A stretch of 64,000 nucleotides of DNA from Eutreptiella sp. 'Long Island Sound 2002'. Lineage: Eukaryota > Euglenozoa > Euglenophyceae > Eutreptiales > Eutreptiaceae. Below the pieces are notes generated by a model that saw nothing but the letters and a program-made list of their open reading frames with translations, did not search any database and was not told the origin of the DNA. Location of the stretch: the NCBI GenBank assembly GCA_964036045.1, contig OZ038383.1, positions 115,169,241-115,233,240 on the forward strand, in the 5' to 3' direction. Shown here one piece after another: positions 23,270 through 35,633 of the stretch. The position numbers and the translations under genes are program-made. The stretch's first letter is position 1; each line of letters opens with the position of its first letter.

Positions 23270-23784
23270 CTGCGGTGATGGGGCATACAGCACCAGCAGC
23301 CCCCCCCCCCCATCCCACAGCCCCGATGCAGCGCCCCCCCTCCATCCCATGCCCCGTCCGCATGCAATTCACGTGAATGGCACCGTCCCCTGGGCGTTGA
23401 AGGACCAACAGGCGCATGTTCACCGGTGGACCGCAGGCACATCACAGGCCAAGGCAGCGATGACGACTGGAAATTACAACACAACACACACCGTGTTCAG
23501 GTGCGGTGCAGAATGAGGCCATGAGTCGGAGGGACTCCCGTGCGCATGCCCCGGCCCCTTGGTCCCTCTATCCCTCGGCACATGACCACGTCACGTGTCA
23601 TGTCTGACCACAGCCCCAACACGGGCCATGCCCTGTGTGCTCCGCACGGCCCGTCCTGCCCACACTCCCGTCCCCAGACATGTACATATGTGTATGTGTA
23701 CGTGTATACATGCATACGAGTATGCGTATACACGCGTATATTTTGTAGACACTTTGCACAGTTTGTAGACACTGTGCACATACA

Positions 23785-23950
23785 CGTTTACACAGGTGGA
23801 GTCTGTAGACATTGTGAGCCACAAGTAGAACCGGCCCGCAAATTGTAGGCACTGTCGGCGTGTTGTAGACGTGAAGAGACCATGTTTGGGAAGACGGCAG
23901 GGGCCCCCCTTCCCTAAAAAACGGTCCGCTAACGTCGTTTACCCGTGCCA
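23785..23950 (-). mobile_element. Dispersed element, minus copy of an inverted pair
   Basis: Read on the minus strand: GTAAACGACGTTAGCGGACC, TTTTTTAGGGAAGG, GTCTCTTC, CTACAACACGCCGACAGTG, as in the copy at 19206-19375. The two copies are 4.4 kb apart in opposite orientation. Confidence 0.65.
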
Positions 23951-24039
23951 ATGGGCATATATCTCAAGCAAGCAAAGCGAGCGAGGAAGGTGCATAGGGG
24001 CAGGTCTCGAGCAAGCAAAGCAAGTGAGGAAGGCACGTA

Positions 24040-24165
24040 GGGGAAGGTGTATACACGTATATGTATACGCAATTACCGTACACGTATACACGCATATATG
24101 CGTATACGCATAGGCATATCCCTATATGTGTATACGCAAACGCCTATGTACGCGTACACGCATAT
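24040..24165. repeat. TATACG-rich degenerate repeat
   Basis: Runs such as gtatacacgtatatgtatac and acacgcatatgcgtatacgc, rich in short palindromes (GTATAC, CGTACG-like). Similar sequence is at 23685-23745 and 19187-19400. A G run of 18 bases follows at 24169-24184. Confidence 0.85.
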
Positions 24166-24324
24166 GCTGGGGGGGGGGGGGGGGTTGCGGTCCCCAGAGC
24201 CTGAAAAAATTGCGATAAAATTGCGGTCAATGGCCGTAAATTGCAATAAAATTGCGGGGGAAATTGCGGTAATTTTTCTTTGGTCCCAAAACTCTATGCC
24301 AGCCATGAGCAGGAGTGGAGAAGA

Positions 24325-24385
24325 GATATGCAGTCAGTTGCACACAAGACGGTAGAACAAAAGGTGCTTGGTTCAATTCCTACAG
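24325..24385 (+). ncRNA. tRNA-like pol III element (weak)
   Basis: A consensus-like B box GGTTCAATTCC at 24370-24380 has a poor A-box candidate (TGCAGTCAGTTGC) 41 nt upstream. No convincing cloverleaf was found. It overlaps a 127-codon open frame (24315-24698) that may be a decayed transposon end. Confidence 0.25.
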
Positions 24386-24935
24386 AGGATGTTTTGCAAA
24401 AAAATTTTGTTGGCCATTGAATACCTCTGGTCCGTGTCAATATATTTGCAAAACGAAAAGAACCGCTCCAGAGCCAGTCCCCATCACCATGCAAAAGAGG
24501 AAAAGGACACGGTCTGTAAAAGGTGATGCAAGGCCGGCCTCCCACCACTGTTGGAGGTGTGCAGGACCAATTATGTCCCTAAGTTCTGTCCCCACATATG
24601 CCTGCCATTCCCAGGATGGGTATGCAGCTTTAGCAATGGGTAATCTGCCAAGGAATGCGAAAAATCACAAAGCCTGCGTGGGTTCATCAGACAAATGATT
24701 GCACTTGATCGGCCTCCTTTTCCATGCAGTTGACGAGTGCAGTGTGCAAACACCTCACCGCTTCTCGAAGGAGACGCCGGAAGCCATCAGAATTGGTGAC
24801 AACGAGGGGAGAGAAAGATTTTCCCTCAGGGGAAAAATGAAAATTTTGAACAGAGGCATCACTTTTAAATTGCAGTAAAATTGTGGACCTCAACCCCCCC
24901 CCCCCCAAGTATGCGTATACGTAGCCCTATGTGGC

Positions 24936-25154
24936 GTGCCAAGGATGGTTCTAGTTGCAGAAAAGTGCCCGGAGCAAGGGGTGGTGGATGCTCTGCTTAA
25001 TGTCTTTCAAGATTATGGATGGAGGGCGCGGACGGGACGCAAGTCCAAACCCATGGAGGTGCGGTTGTCTAGGCTTGCTGACTGCCTCTTGGACGGCCCA
25101 GATGGGCAGGCCATCTTGACGCCCACTGACTCTTGGGAGCACACTAGTAGGTAA
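24936..25154 (+). other. Protein-like open frame, 72 codons
   Basis: It reads VVDALLNVFQDYGWRARTGR and then LSRLADCLLDGPDGQAILTP, an ordinary composition, with ATG start and TAA stop. The opposite strand is open over the same bases, so either or neither may be real. Probably a remnant in an intron. Confidence 0.2.
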
Positions 25155-26189
25155 TTGCTCAACTTTGCTACGGCAAGGGCATTGGAGAGGGCACCTCAGC
25201 TCAGAAGTGACACGTGCAAGGATGTCTAGCGAGACCTGTGGTCTCACAAGTGTACCAAGGCATGTACCCCAACCATCTCGGTACTGCCGCACAAGGCCTG
25301 GGGGTGTGGCTCCCTTGCAATCGTGCGGGTACACCAGTGCAAATTAGCGTCCTTGTGTGAGCCCTACAACTCCAAGGTGCAGTGAGGATGGCCTACCACG
25401 CAGTGGGCCATGCGGCATTCAGGGCACATGTCGTCAAGTGGCTGGAAGACGCTCCAGCATGACATGTAGGGGGTACCTGTGCGGGGTCTAAGCGGACCCG
25501 CGGAGCCCATGGTCAAGCTACACTTGCTCATGTGGCTAGCAGCGTTGGACGTGGGCCCGTGGATTCTCAGATTGTGGTGAGGGAGGAAATGATTGTGTGG
25601 GAAATGAGGTGAATCATGGTGTACGCTACGCCGCTTAGCATGGTTATTCATGTGAGAAAGCGGGCGCAAGTAGGGAGGCCCTGCTCCTCGGGTGTTTGGT
25701 GAAGTTGCTTCGTCGGGGAAGGATCAAGAGGTGGAGGAAAACGTGGGCGTCGGACTATGCTGGACTCTCCTTACGGCACTGGCGGGTGCACCATGACGGT
25801 CATCATGATGTGGCAGGTCATGCCGTCCTAATAATGCGCAGAGCTGCCACCATAAGGACAGCTTGGATGGTGCCACGCAGGTTATCCTACCCTTCTACCC
25901 CGAGTCGCCATTTACAACAGTGAGGTTCTCCTGATCGCCTGACTACTCTGGTCGTCCTGACCAGAGTAATAAGGCCCAAAGCTTTGCACGGTATCCCCAA
26001 TGGCACCAGGGTCTTTACTAGCAATTCAGCTACCGTAGATGTACGCAGTTCTCTAACGGGCTACTTCGTGTGTGAAGTATCCCACGTCTCACATTGAGGA
26101 GCTTAGTGATGGCACATGATGGGGTTGGTGTTGAAGGAAGGGCGGTGCGAGGGGAGTGCAAGGATAGTTATTGGGTGATAGTTTGGCTA

Positions 26190-26680
26190 CGACTACGGGA
26201 GGCACACCTTGGGGGCATCATGGCATCCCTTGGCCACAAAAACACAACAAGGAGGTACTAACGCGGCCCATGAGCCCTTGGAAGGAAGGTGTGGGGATAT
26301 CAAGCAGTCCCCTCGCCCTAGGAACAACCCAGGGAGGTATAGGGGCCACCCACAAGCCCCAGGAGAAAATTAGTGGGGGTATCAGGGTGCCCCTTGACCC
26401 CAAAAACAATGCAAGGAGGTACCGTAGCATCTCACAGACCCCAGGAGAAACCGCGTGGGGGTATTAGGGAGTCCACTAGCCCCAAGAGCAACCTAGGGAG
26501 GTAGAGCCCCCCCCCCCCCCCCCGGGCAACGAGAGAAAATCAGTGAGGGTCCCGGGGTGTCCCTTGACCACAAGAAAAACTCAAGGAGGTAACGGGGAGT
26601 CCCTCCGGCCCAAGGAGAAACCCAGAGGGGGTATGGGAGGATCCCCTGGCCCCAAGAGAAAACTAGAGGGCGCTTGCCTG
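26190..26680. repeat. Degenerate tandem array, unit ~70-75 bp
   Basis: Six or so imperfect copies share the motif CCCCAAGAACAAC / CAAGGAGGTA followed by a gap and GGGGGTATNAGG. The unit drifts in length, and a C run interrupts it near 26506-26523. No coding potential is seen. Confidence 0.75.
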
Positions 26681-28285
26681 GGGGCATGTACATAGCCTAA
26701 CCGTCTAATGTCATGGCGTGTTGGGTGGCACCAGTATGCGGTATGGCGGGTACTGCGAGAGTGGCACGGGATTAGTATGCGCCGTCTCACTTGGGGTGCA
26801 TGTGACCTTGCAATAGCTAACCAACAAAAAATGCACCCGACTTGCAAACCGGTTCCTCTTAAGTAGCCTAAAACAGGTATTGGGTAGTGGCGGCAGGCTG
26901 AGTGGCGAGTGGCGGTAGCAAGTGCTGTGATCGCCCCGACTAGACTGTGTGGGATAATTAGCCAAGGGGTGTAAGTTTGGCACGCTTGCGGGCACGTGTA
27001 GTGTAGCTTACGGGACACGAGAGGCAAGGGCAAGCATGAGTGGTGTATGCTTAAACCCGGTTTGTTGGTGTGCGGGGGTGGAGCCAATGGCCAATGTTGT
27101 AAGTGGGTTAGATGGAGTGAGTGGGTACGAGATGGGCCCCTACATCGTCCTTCGGACGGTTTGCACTCGGAAATGTGTTCTGAGTTTTAGTCCATTGAGA
27201 GTAAGTGTGACGCTAACGCCTTCGGCGTTTTTCAGTAGATGCACCTGCGCAGTTGCAACTGCTTGATGTGCATCTTGTGCGGCTACCAAACCTGCGGCTT
27301 GGTCATTTCTTCGGTGCGGATGGTGCAACCACGGGTGCTGGCCAATCATTGCAGGCAAGAGTCGAGGGTATGCGTTAGGGCAATGTACGCGGGCCAGATG
27401 AGGTGAACCTGGTTACCACAGCCCGGGGCGAACCTCTGGCGGGTACTCCATCGGGGGGTTGATAACCAAGCTATGGCACCCGCCAATCCGAATCCCAGCC
27501 AGCGATATTCACGGGTTGTACCTCCCTTGCTGTGGGGTGACCTGCTTCCCCCCTATTGACCCACACGTTGTATTATAGTATTGTGTATACCATGAGGGCG
27601 GCCCTGCCCCACTATCTGGGTCAGGGGACTACAGGGAGACATGCATGTGCAGCATATTGGGCTGATATATGTTGGACCCGGCGGGAGTGGCAGAGCAGTG
27701 TGAGTGAGAGGGGTTTGTGGCGAGGTGCGTGAGGGACTGAGGGTGAGCCTAAACTTGGGAATGGGTCATTTGGAACTGAACATGTTGAACGTCTGTAGGA
27801 GCGATGACACCCCACATCCACGCCAGGCCAGAGCTCCCCAAAAATCCTGGCTCGGCCTTCTACAACCAGTGCATACCAAGCGTGGAGGGGAATAGGTATG
27901 GTTCGAGGTAAAGGCTGCAGCGGATGACGCCAGAGGGCAACTTGGATACGAGCTTGTTTGCGCCACTTGACGGCTGCTATGCTGCTTGAATGCTGCCATG
28001 TGCACCCTAGGAGATGCACTTGCTTGTTGCCATGCCTTACCCCTTCACCTCCGGCGGTTCAACGGGTCAACACTCGCTGCCGTTGTTGATGCTGCTAACG
28101 CACTGCTGTTGCCACGGCCCCAAAGCTTGGGCGGCTAGTATCCCCAATCCTCTGGGTCCTCAGTCAAGTTGTGGGCCACCTCAAGTAGCCCGGGTAACCC
28201 TAGGACCCACAGCGTCATGCATGGGTGGGGACCACCTACGTGGGCGTGGTGACCGGTAAGACTAGTAGACGGCATGATAACTCAT

Positions 28286-28315
28286 TATGACTATGACTAT
28301 GACTATGACTATGTG
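28286..28315. repeat. (ACTATG)n short microsatellite
   Basis: Five copies of ATGACT/ACTATG, then a TACGTG-rich stretch to 28350. Confidence 0.85.
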
Positions 28316-29475
28316 TGTACGTGTACGTGACGTATATGTGTATATGCGTGGACACGTACAAGCCTCCCCATCGCAGTGCCCAAGCCCGTCACAAAGTCAC
28401 AGGCGCGGCCGCGGCCGGCGCCATGGACATTTGCTCAAATCCACCCAGTGCTCACTGCTCTGTTGGGACTCTCCAACGACGTGTCAAGGGGGGGGGGGTA
28501 CTGGGGCTGCATGTGCCCCTGCGCCAGCCCCTGCCCCTGCTGCACCCCCCAAAGCGTGGGAGCGTGGGAGAGTTGTGTAGCACCCCACAACACATGTCAC
28601 TGTCCGGGGGGTCTGGGGGGGTTCAGGGGCCGGGCCACAAGGCCTACACCCCCCTCCCGGGGACGGGCACACCGAGGAGGGAGGCGGGGCAGGGCCAGAG
28701 TGCGCCCTCTGAACCGACTGAACGGCGTGTGTCAGGGCCCGGCGGTGTTCTAGGCCATGCAGCCCCTCCGTTGCGGTGGCGATGGGCCTTTGGTCATTGT
28801 TCATGGGACACAGTCATGTCACACGACCGCCAGTCGTCGGCCTCTACTCCTCAAGACCGGCCTCGCCCTCCGTGTGTAGCAGTGCGTGGCCGGCCAGCGT
28901 GACCAGGGGGTCATGCAGCGCTGACCACAGGACCACAATGCGTGTGGGCCCACAGCAGTGACCTGTGCCAATGTGGGGGGATGGTCTGCCTGAAGATCAC
29001 TGCATCGCCGTGTTGGTGCGGAAGGAGGCCCCCCCCACAACAGTACAGCACACCGCACGTTGTGTGCCACGACATTAGACGGACGTGCAGGGCCCAGGCC
29101 GTGCAGGAACAGGGCCAGTCTCAACCCCCAAAATGCCACAAAAATCAAACACTGGGCCCTTTTACAGGCGATTCTCAAATGCAGTGGTGGTGCCCTCATT
29201 GCCGATTGGGCGCAGGGGCATGGGGTGTGTCTGACGTGTGGATCAGTCTCTCCATCGCATGTGCCTTTGGGGGTGAAGGGGTGGAGGGGTGCGTATCCCG
29301 TACCATCTCCGATGCCCAGGCCCGTGCCCAGCGCCCCAACAGGGCGCACGGCGCTGCTGCTAACCCCCCCCCCCTTTAGACCACCGGGGGGTACAGCGCT
29401 GCTGCTGCTGCCCCACCGCCCCCTCAGACCACTGAGCCATCCCCCCTCTATCCCCCGGCGCTGCCCCCCCAATAC

Positions 29476-29625
29476 CTGCGAAGAAGTTGTCGGTGCCATT
29501 GCTCGGGGCCCCCGGTGACGGTGATGGGGACTCCGGCAAAGGGGACACTGGGAACTGTCCCAAGTCCCGCCAGACGGGGGCGCTGAAGTTGCTGCCGCGG
29601 AACCGATAGCAAACGGAGTATCTCC
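29476..29625 (-). CDS. Exon 10: end of domain B (RYSVCYRFRG) and juxtamembrane linker
   Basis: The acceptor TGCTCTTAG|GG completes Gly. Its 49 codons begin RYSVCYRFRGSNFSAPVWRD then LGQFPV, matching the exon 8 signature (G-x-Y-x-[LV]-C with a following G). A Ser/Pro linker SPLPESPSPSPGAPSNGTDN follows, running into FFA. The sequons are NFS and NGT. The donor GCAG|GTATTG (phase 1) leads to the membrane exon. It lies on the outer face of the membrane in the model. Confidence 0.83.
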
Positions 29626-30004
29626 CTAAGAGCAAGGGCACATGAGGGGGGGAGGGGGGCGGCCGGTGGTAGTGGGGGTCTAGAGGTCCATGTGAGTGAA
29701 GGAGGAGAGACGCGCAGAGGGTGATGCCAGTGAATGAGGGCCTCGGTGTAGGCCGGTGTGTGCGGGCGTGCGGGCGCATGGGCGTGGGCTGGGGTGTGGG
29801 CCTGGGTGCAGTGCACACACCCCAGTGCACACCTCAGTACTACGCATCTGAGTGCTAAACCCATGACCACCCCACAACCGCAGGTACAGCGACCACTCAC
29901 AACGACCATCTCGCCGGACACGGTTGTGCGCTGGCCTACTTCTGCCCAGCCTTCCGGATGCGTGGGGTAGAGGGGGCGCGGCAGGCAGAAAGCTGGGGAG
30001 GCAC

Positions 30005-30124
30005 CTCCGATGTCCACAGTCACCGGCTGATCCCACCGGCTCTCATTGACCCACTCGTTGGGCGCGTTGAGAAACAGAGTGCCCGGCTCGGCGGAGAACT
30101 GCGGGTTGGGACCGGGGCATCCGA
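30005..30124 (-). CDS. Exon 9: middle of beta-rich domain B
   Basis: The acceptor TGCAACAG|TC completes a Val codon. Its 39 codons begin GCPGPNPQFSAEPGTLFLN and include the sequon NES in NEWVNESRWDQPVTVDIG. The donor is GGAG|GTGCCT (phase 1), the weakest donor in the model. It is kept because the join gives VDIGG followed by RYSVCYR in frame. If the exon instead ran on to the GTGAGT at about 29885, phase to exon 10 would break. The Cys near the start probably pairs with the Cys of exon 10; that is inference. Confidence 0.75.
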
Positions 30125-30419
30125 CTGTTGCAGAGGGACAGGAGTTGGGTCAGCAGGGGCAGGGGCAGGGGCACGGACCAGGGCACAGTCGCGCGCACCC
30201 ACACGCACACATGAGCGATGGGTGTACTTGTCAAAGTGCTGGATGCAGACCAGACATGCAGCAGACTGTGCTGCAAAAGATAGGGGCCAGAGAACAGCAG
30301 AAACAGAACGATGTGGATGGAGCCTCCGGCAGGCGGACCCTATTTAACAGAGCTGTCCACCAAGTGCTGACTGGAGTTGATTCACTACGAGGCACATAAC
30401 CGACACATATATGTGTTTT

Positions 30420-30559
30420 GCTGCCATCATGCCATCCCGGTGGGCTTCAGCCCATGCGCTGCCTGCCATGGACTCCACAGGAATGGCAACCCAACACCAC
30501 ATGCCAAATAACAAATGAAAATGGATTGCTGAAGCTGTGCTGGCTCCATAGGTTGGCCA

Positions 30560-30598
<39 letters not shown>

Positions 30599-31200
30599 AC
30601 ACGTTGGGAACTTCATCAAGAACTCAGCACCATGTGTACATCCTGTACATGCAGCAACGCTGCACAGCGGTAGGGATCAGATAGCAGCACAGATCCTGCA
30701 ATACATCACAACAGACACAACATCAAACAGTGACTGGTGCTCAGGGGCAGCTGCAACTTGGGTGCACCAAAATTATGTCTCCTCATCGGTGAGCACCTTA
30801 GGTGTGACATTCCACTGATTTCTATGAGAGGCTAGCCACTGCACCAAGGACCAAGGGTCCAGCAACACAACAATCCACCAACAGCCCAAGGCATCTGGGT
30901 GCAGCATTAACACCATCAACACCGAAGGCCACGAACAGTACCCATGCGACGTGACAAGGAAGCCACGCTGCACTGGATGCACCCACCCGATGACACCCAC
31001 AAACGCGCGCACACGATGCGCGCACACGCGCGCGCGCGCGATGAGAACCGCAAGACAAGAACAGAGCAAAGAAAAGCGGTTGGAGAAACTCCTCAGAAAC
31101 TGCAGAGCAGCTCTCGAGATCTTTCGGTCTGGTAAAGAGGGCACAGCGCAAGTGCAAATGCTCTTTGGAGGCCGAATTGTACCAGGCTACCCTCCCTTCA
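30420..31200 (+). mobile_element. (CA)n-headed dispersed repeat, copy 1
   Basis: It includes CTGCCTGCCATGGACTCCAC, a CA run (30562-30592), GACTGGTGCTCAGGGGCAGC, a variant of ATCGGTGAGCACCTT, and GACAAGAACAGAGCAAAGAA followed by CTCGAGATCTTTCGG. The same landmarks recur at 44041-45510 and in part at 52060-52330. No coding domain is seen; it looks like a non-autonomous element or a duplicated unit. Confidence 0.6.
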
Positions 31201-32669
31201 GACCATAATTAATCCATGGAGGAGTTCGTGTTCACTATTGCCCAGGCCATGCAAACTGAAATGGAGTCTGTACTGGGTCCAACCACACCACACACGCGCG
31301 CACGGATGACGCAAAGCAACCAAAGCCCAGCACAAGACGAAGCAACACAGGCACTGATCGGATGTGTAATATCCTCAGACCGCAGACAATCCAAGAAAAA
31401 ACCCGACCATCAGCGGCTAGGCACCTTTCTGCAGGAAGTAGGCGCACGGCACATCTTCAGTTCTCATCGCTTGAATGAAGTAAAAAGGCGCACTGTCATC
31501 TTGACAGCACAGCCCCGTTTGTTCAAACCACAGAGGTCTGGCACAAATCAACAAGCAATGTGGCCCAGCGGCAGGCAGGCTGCAAACCAGGTCCTGTATG
31601 CACCACGTGATATATGCATGTGGCCTCGTCATTCCACACTGCTACTGGTGATGGCGTTTGGGGACCTACCCGCACCGCTCCCACTACAAAGGGTGTAACC
31701 CTCGGCAGACACCAATGGCAAAAGATTAACTTGTTTCCAGGCATACGCACTCACACCACCCGTTGCCGGGGGACACACACACACAATTGGCCTACTGGCA
31801 GCAAGCCTCCCGCATCACTCGCAAAGCATCACCGTCTTTGTTCCATATGAGGGTGGACACGTGTAAGGCAGCCCATCCAAGCAGTTGTAGATCACCTTGT
31901 GGCTAGGCCAAACCAGCTATAATTTCCCTATGTTGTTTGGACAAGGGTCGGAAAACCTGACAATCCAGCAAGGAGACCCCAGCTAGGGTGGTGGTTGCTC
32001 CCAAGGGGTCATCTTCAGCATTTTCACCTTGGGGGGCGCCGGATAGGGCAAAACGAAGGGATGTTTGCACAAGTTTCGTACCCAAGGGTTTGCTCTCCTT
32101 GGAGGGCATTTTGTGAGGGCTAAAAGCTGACGGATTCCGGGGAAACCTGCTGTACATGTAGCGTGCAGTGCGCACATGGCGCAGATACTCCTCGAGGTAC
32201 GTCTTGATTCATGCTTCTCCTACTTCTTTTTTCCTCCCCCCTATGTAGTGACAGAGCCAGCAATATTTGTTAGGAGTTGGTGTTACACAAGCGGGCTTCC
32301 CCCCTTTCCTCTCACGTGGTGCAGGGTGGCGGCACAAATTTGGGAATTCGTCTAGATAATTTGCATGTGTTCACAAGCCTTTGCTAAGCTACTAGACGGT
32401 GACATGAGAGACATTCTTATACAACGTCATCTTACTAGATCTGAGCACTAGTGGTTCCACTCTACACTACAGAAACATGTGTGGTCATCTTGTGGTCCGA
32501 CGTTGTTGACTGTTTGGCGGCCCCACAAAAAGTCTAGATATCGCTGCACACCCTTGCTTGCATTGTTGACTCTAGGGTTGGAGACCAATGCAAGATGTGC
32601 CTTGCTGCACAAGCACGTCCTACTATGCATCCACATTGGTATCTCATTTTGTTCTAGTTTCCTCAAGAA

Positions 32670-32796
32670 GTGAGTGGGTGGATGGATGGGTGGGTGGGTG
32701 GGTGGGTGGGTGGGTGATTGTGTGTGTCTGTGTGTGTGTGTGTGTGTGTGTGCACGTGTGTGTGTGTGTGTGTGTGCGTGTGCGTGTGACACACAC
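32670..32796. repeat. (GGGT)n and (GT)n microsatellites
   Basis: GGAT/GGGT tetramers (32674-32716) run into a GT array with GCAC and GCGT interruptions (32719-32788). Confidence 0.95.
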
Positions 32797-33319
32797 AACA
32801 CACAGCATAGGCAATTTTAGAACATCTGTATGTTAGAGTGGTGGGCAAGGGCCATGGTGAGCTATGGAGATTATGTAAGTGGTGGCTCCGGCCGGGGGGC
32901 AGTGGAAGAGTTTTTGAGGCTTGAAGGTTATCTGTGTGTGAACTCGGATGCAAGTGCCGTTCCGCGGGAAGTTGCAGGGCTCAAAACAAGGATGGGGTTT
33001 AAACCCCAAAGGTCGCATGTGTTTACTATATATTATCGCCGAGGCGAAAAGTTTACTAAAGGGTGCAATGCTTTGGCGCCCTATAGCAGCATATCCCGAG
33101 CCCTTGATTCCCAAAAAATGGTTGTGCATCGCCGCCACAACCATGACCCGTTTTGTACCGTATATAATTGAAGAAATTATGAATGCATTCCAATGTTTGC
33201 GGGTCAACGAGGTAGCGACGTGGTTAAAATTCATTGACACTGTGGGTTGACAGCAATCAGTGGGTTAGATGGCAAGGAACAATTCAATAAAAATACAACC
33301 CAGGTAGATAAACAATCAT

Positions 33320-34290
33320 TTGGCGGATGGGGCGGAGTACCTCGTTCGCAAGCGAAAGTGGACGATGAAAGAGGTGGTATGGAGTGTACACACAACATGC
33401 AGTGCCCTAGACAGGGCGGGAAAGGGTACAAGCCGTGACCGCAAGTACATTGCTCATGAGGACTTGACCACGCCAGTCAACTTCGAGCTCCGAAAAAATA
33501 ATCATTGTGCTGCAGTGGGCCGGCTTTGGCAGAGAGTCAACTGCATTCCAATGGGAGGCAGTTTTCCAGCCCAAAGTGCAGATTTGCACTCCGTTTGGGG
33601 TGCTTACAAAAAGCGAAACAACTTTTGCCGATTGGGCGCACTAAAATTCTCCCCTAAGGGCGTTGTGGACTGGGAAGGGCGGTGGGTCATTTCCTTGATA
33701 CAGCTTCGTCACAACTCATTCCTTGGCCCGCGAGGGTGCGAACAATGGAGAACCCCATGGCACGGCAAACGTGGCCCATGCAAACACGCCAGCACACGCC
33801 ATTCTCATCAGCACATTCACACCGAACCGGTATGCTCCACACTTCCTCTAAAAGTGCTCTCACCTCCTCTTGCTGGTCCTTTGGCTCTACATTGGTGGCT
33901 AAAAGCACGTCACACACAACGTGTGGCACTACAAGGTGATTGGGCACTACACCATGAAGCGACACTACACCACAGCACAGCTACAAGGGATACCGAAGTG
34001 GCATTTTTGCAAGTGCACTAACGAACGGGAGGGCATTTACGGACACATGGTCGTCGCATATTCTTTCACGTGGAGCTACTGTTGGGGTACACATGTGAGC
34101 ACACAATGAGAGCCCTGCACAAGGGGATACATCGTGCGTATGGGGACAATCCACACAACGTGCAAAAGACCATTAAAGCGGTGTATCACGTGAGTTACCA
34201 CATGCCAGCCCAGAAATGTGAAGTTCTTGCTAGCTTAGTAGCAGAGCAAAGTGGAGGGGGGGGGAGTACACTTTCGGGGTTCAGGCACAT
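33320..34290 (+). pseudogene. Decayed retrotransposon reverse transcriptase with an inverted internal segment
   Basis: The plus-strand frame from 33320 has NFELRKNNHCAAVGRLWQRV then IPMGGSFPAQSADLHSVW, which matches the reverse-transcriptase pattern of x-[GI]-P-M-G-G-x-x-S/A before the catalytic strand. It is followed by ISLIQLRHNSFLG. The next part of such a protein, VCDVLLATNVEPKDQQ, VRALLEEVWSIPVRCEC and CMGHVCRAMGF, is found on the minus strand at about 33740-33930. The plus strand then resumes with RALHKGIHRAYGDN and VYHVSYHMPAQK in other frames (to about 34260). I infer an element with a flipped ~200-bp piece and several frameshifts. Family assignment is from memory of motifs; LINE-like or Penelope-like origin is undecided. 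Confidence 0.5.
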
Positions 34291-35633
34291 GATGCCAAAC
34301 GGGTAAATATCCGTGCCGCGCGCATGCCACATCGGGTGCCCCCCCCCCCTTCCTACCACACACACACACACACGCGCGCGCGCATGCACTAACACAATAT
34401 GCTGGGCATAAATACACGTGCAGCTTTTGTGGTACCGGGATGTTGCGGCACCACACAATTGTGACCCCGTCGGGTGTGCATGCCTCGGAAAGTAGCTAAG
34501 TGGATTATGTTGTGCCCTTCCTAAACCGCTCGGTATTTATCTATCATAGCACTTGGGCAATGTGCCATACTTTGGGAAGGGAAGGCATTGCACTGTGGCA
34601 TGGACATATGTGGCCATTCATGCCGAATTGTGAGGGGTGCACGCACGCCATACATCACTATACATAGCCCGCCACGTCCCTCCGTGGGTATCCCAACATG
34701 ACCGCTAACTGGCACCACAACAACAGCCCTGCCCATGTATGCCACCATGGCACACCCGCTGCCGGCACTTTGGGAAAAATGCTTGACGCGTACCCTTTGC
34801 CCCGTGTAGCTAGGGTAACAAGGGTGGTTCTTGGCTTGAACACCCATGTGACAGTGAGGGAGGATGGCCGGACATGTGTGCAACCCCATCCCTGTAGTCA
34901 ATGCTAAAGCCCATGGCTTGCCATGAAGGGCTCTAGTAGGCATGGATGCACGCGTCTTCGCAACCGCATACTACCCGCACATCCAACACAGACTCAAGAT
35001 GTAGCAAGTTGTGTGCACAAGGTTGTCTAGGGAGTTGGAATACGTAGATACAATGAGGATGTTGTCTCTAGGATGACAAAGGCTCACCTTACCCCTGTCG
35101 TTTTCCCATTAGACTAGCCCACTATCGATGAGTTGCGGTTTTCTTCCCAAACAGTGGAAAAGGTGCGTGCGCTTAGACACACGTCATACAATGCGGTGGT
35201 AGGCACTCTAGGCGGAGTGGGAGCCCCCCATTAGGATGCACCGGAGGTTATGGCGTATGCCCACACGTGGATATTAGTGATTAGTTCAAACTTAATGTCC
35301 GTAAGTTACGCCCATGTGCTGGAATTTGGAACTGTTTTGGACCGCCATTATGTTCAACCCTTTCTATTCTTGGTGAACCAGTTGATCTGCTCTCGATTTG
35401 TGACAGGTAGTAAGCCAAGCTAACGCAAGACTGAGGGGATGGACTATTGTGGAGGGGTCTGTCTCGTCGCACTAGTCTTTGCCTCAAGACCATCGTCATC
35501 CCTCGGGCCCACGACGAGACGCGCTGCGGGGGCGTGGAGCGCGGGATGCGGAGGTGCCCGGGCCTCCCTCTGGCCCGACACTTTGGGTCGGGGCGGGGGG
35601 GGGGGGGGCGGGGCAGGGCAGAGGCACACACAC

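Larger units (their letters stand above)
23270..29475 (-). other. Intron between exons 10 and 11 (6,206 nt)
   Basis: From about 24.2 to 28.3 kb the base composition drops clearly below the flanks and G/C runs become rare, as if foreign DNA had inserted. It includes TATACG-rich DNA (23685-24165), a B-box element (24325-24385), short protein-like frames and a tandem array (26190-26680). From 28.3 kb the GC-rich style returns. Confidence 0.6.
30125..35633 (-). other. Intron between exons 8 and 9 (5,509 nt)
   Basis: It holds a copy of the (CA)n-headed repeat family (30420-31200), a G/T-rich microsatellite block (32670-32796) and a decayed reverse transcriptase (33320-34290). The stretches 31210-32660 and 34300-35280 show only short protein-like fragments I cannot name. 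Confidence 0.6.
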
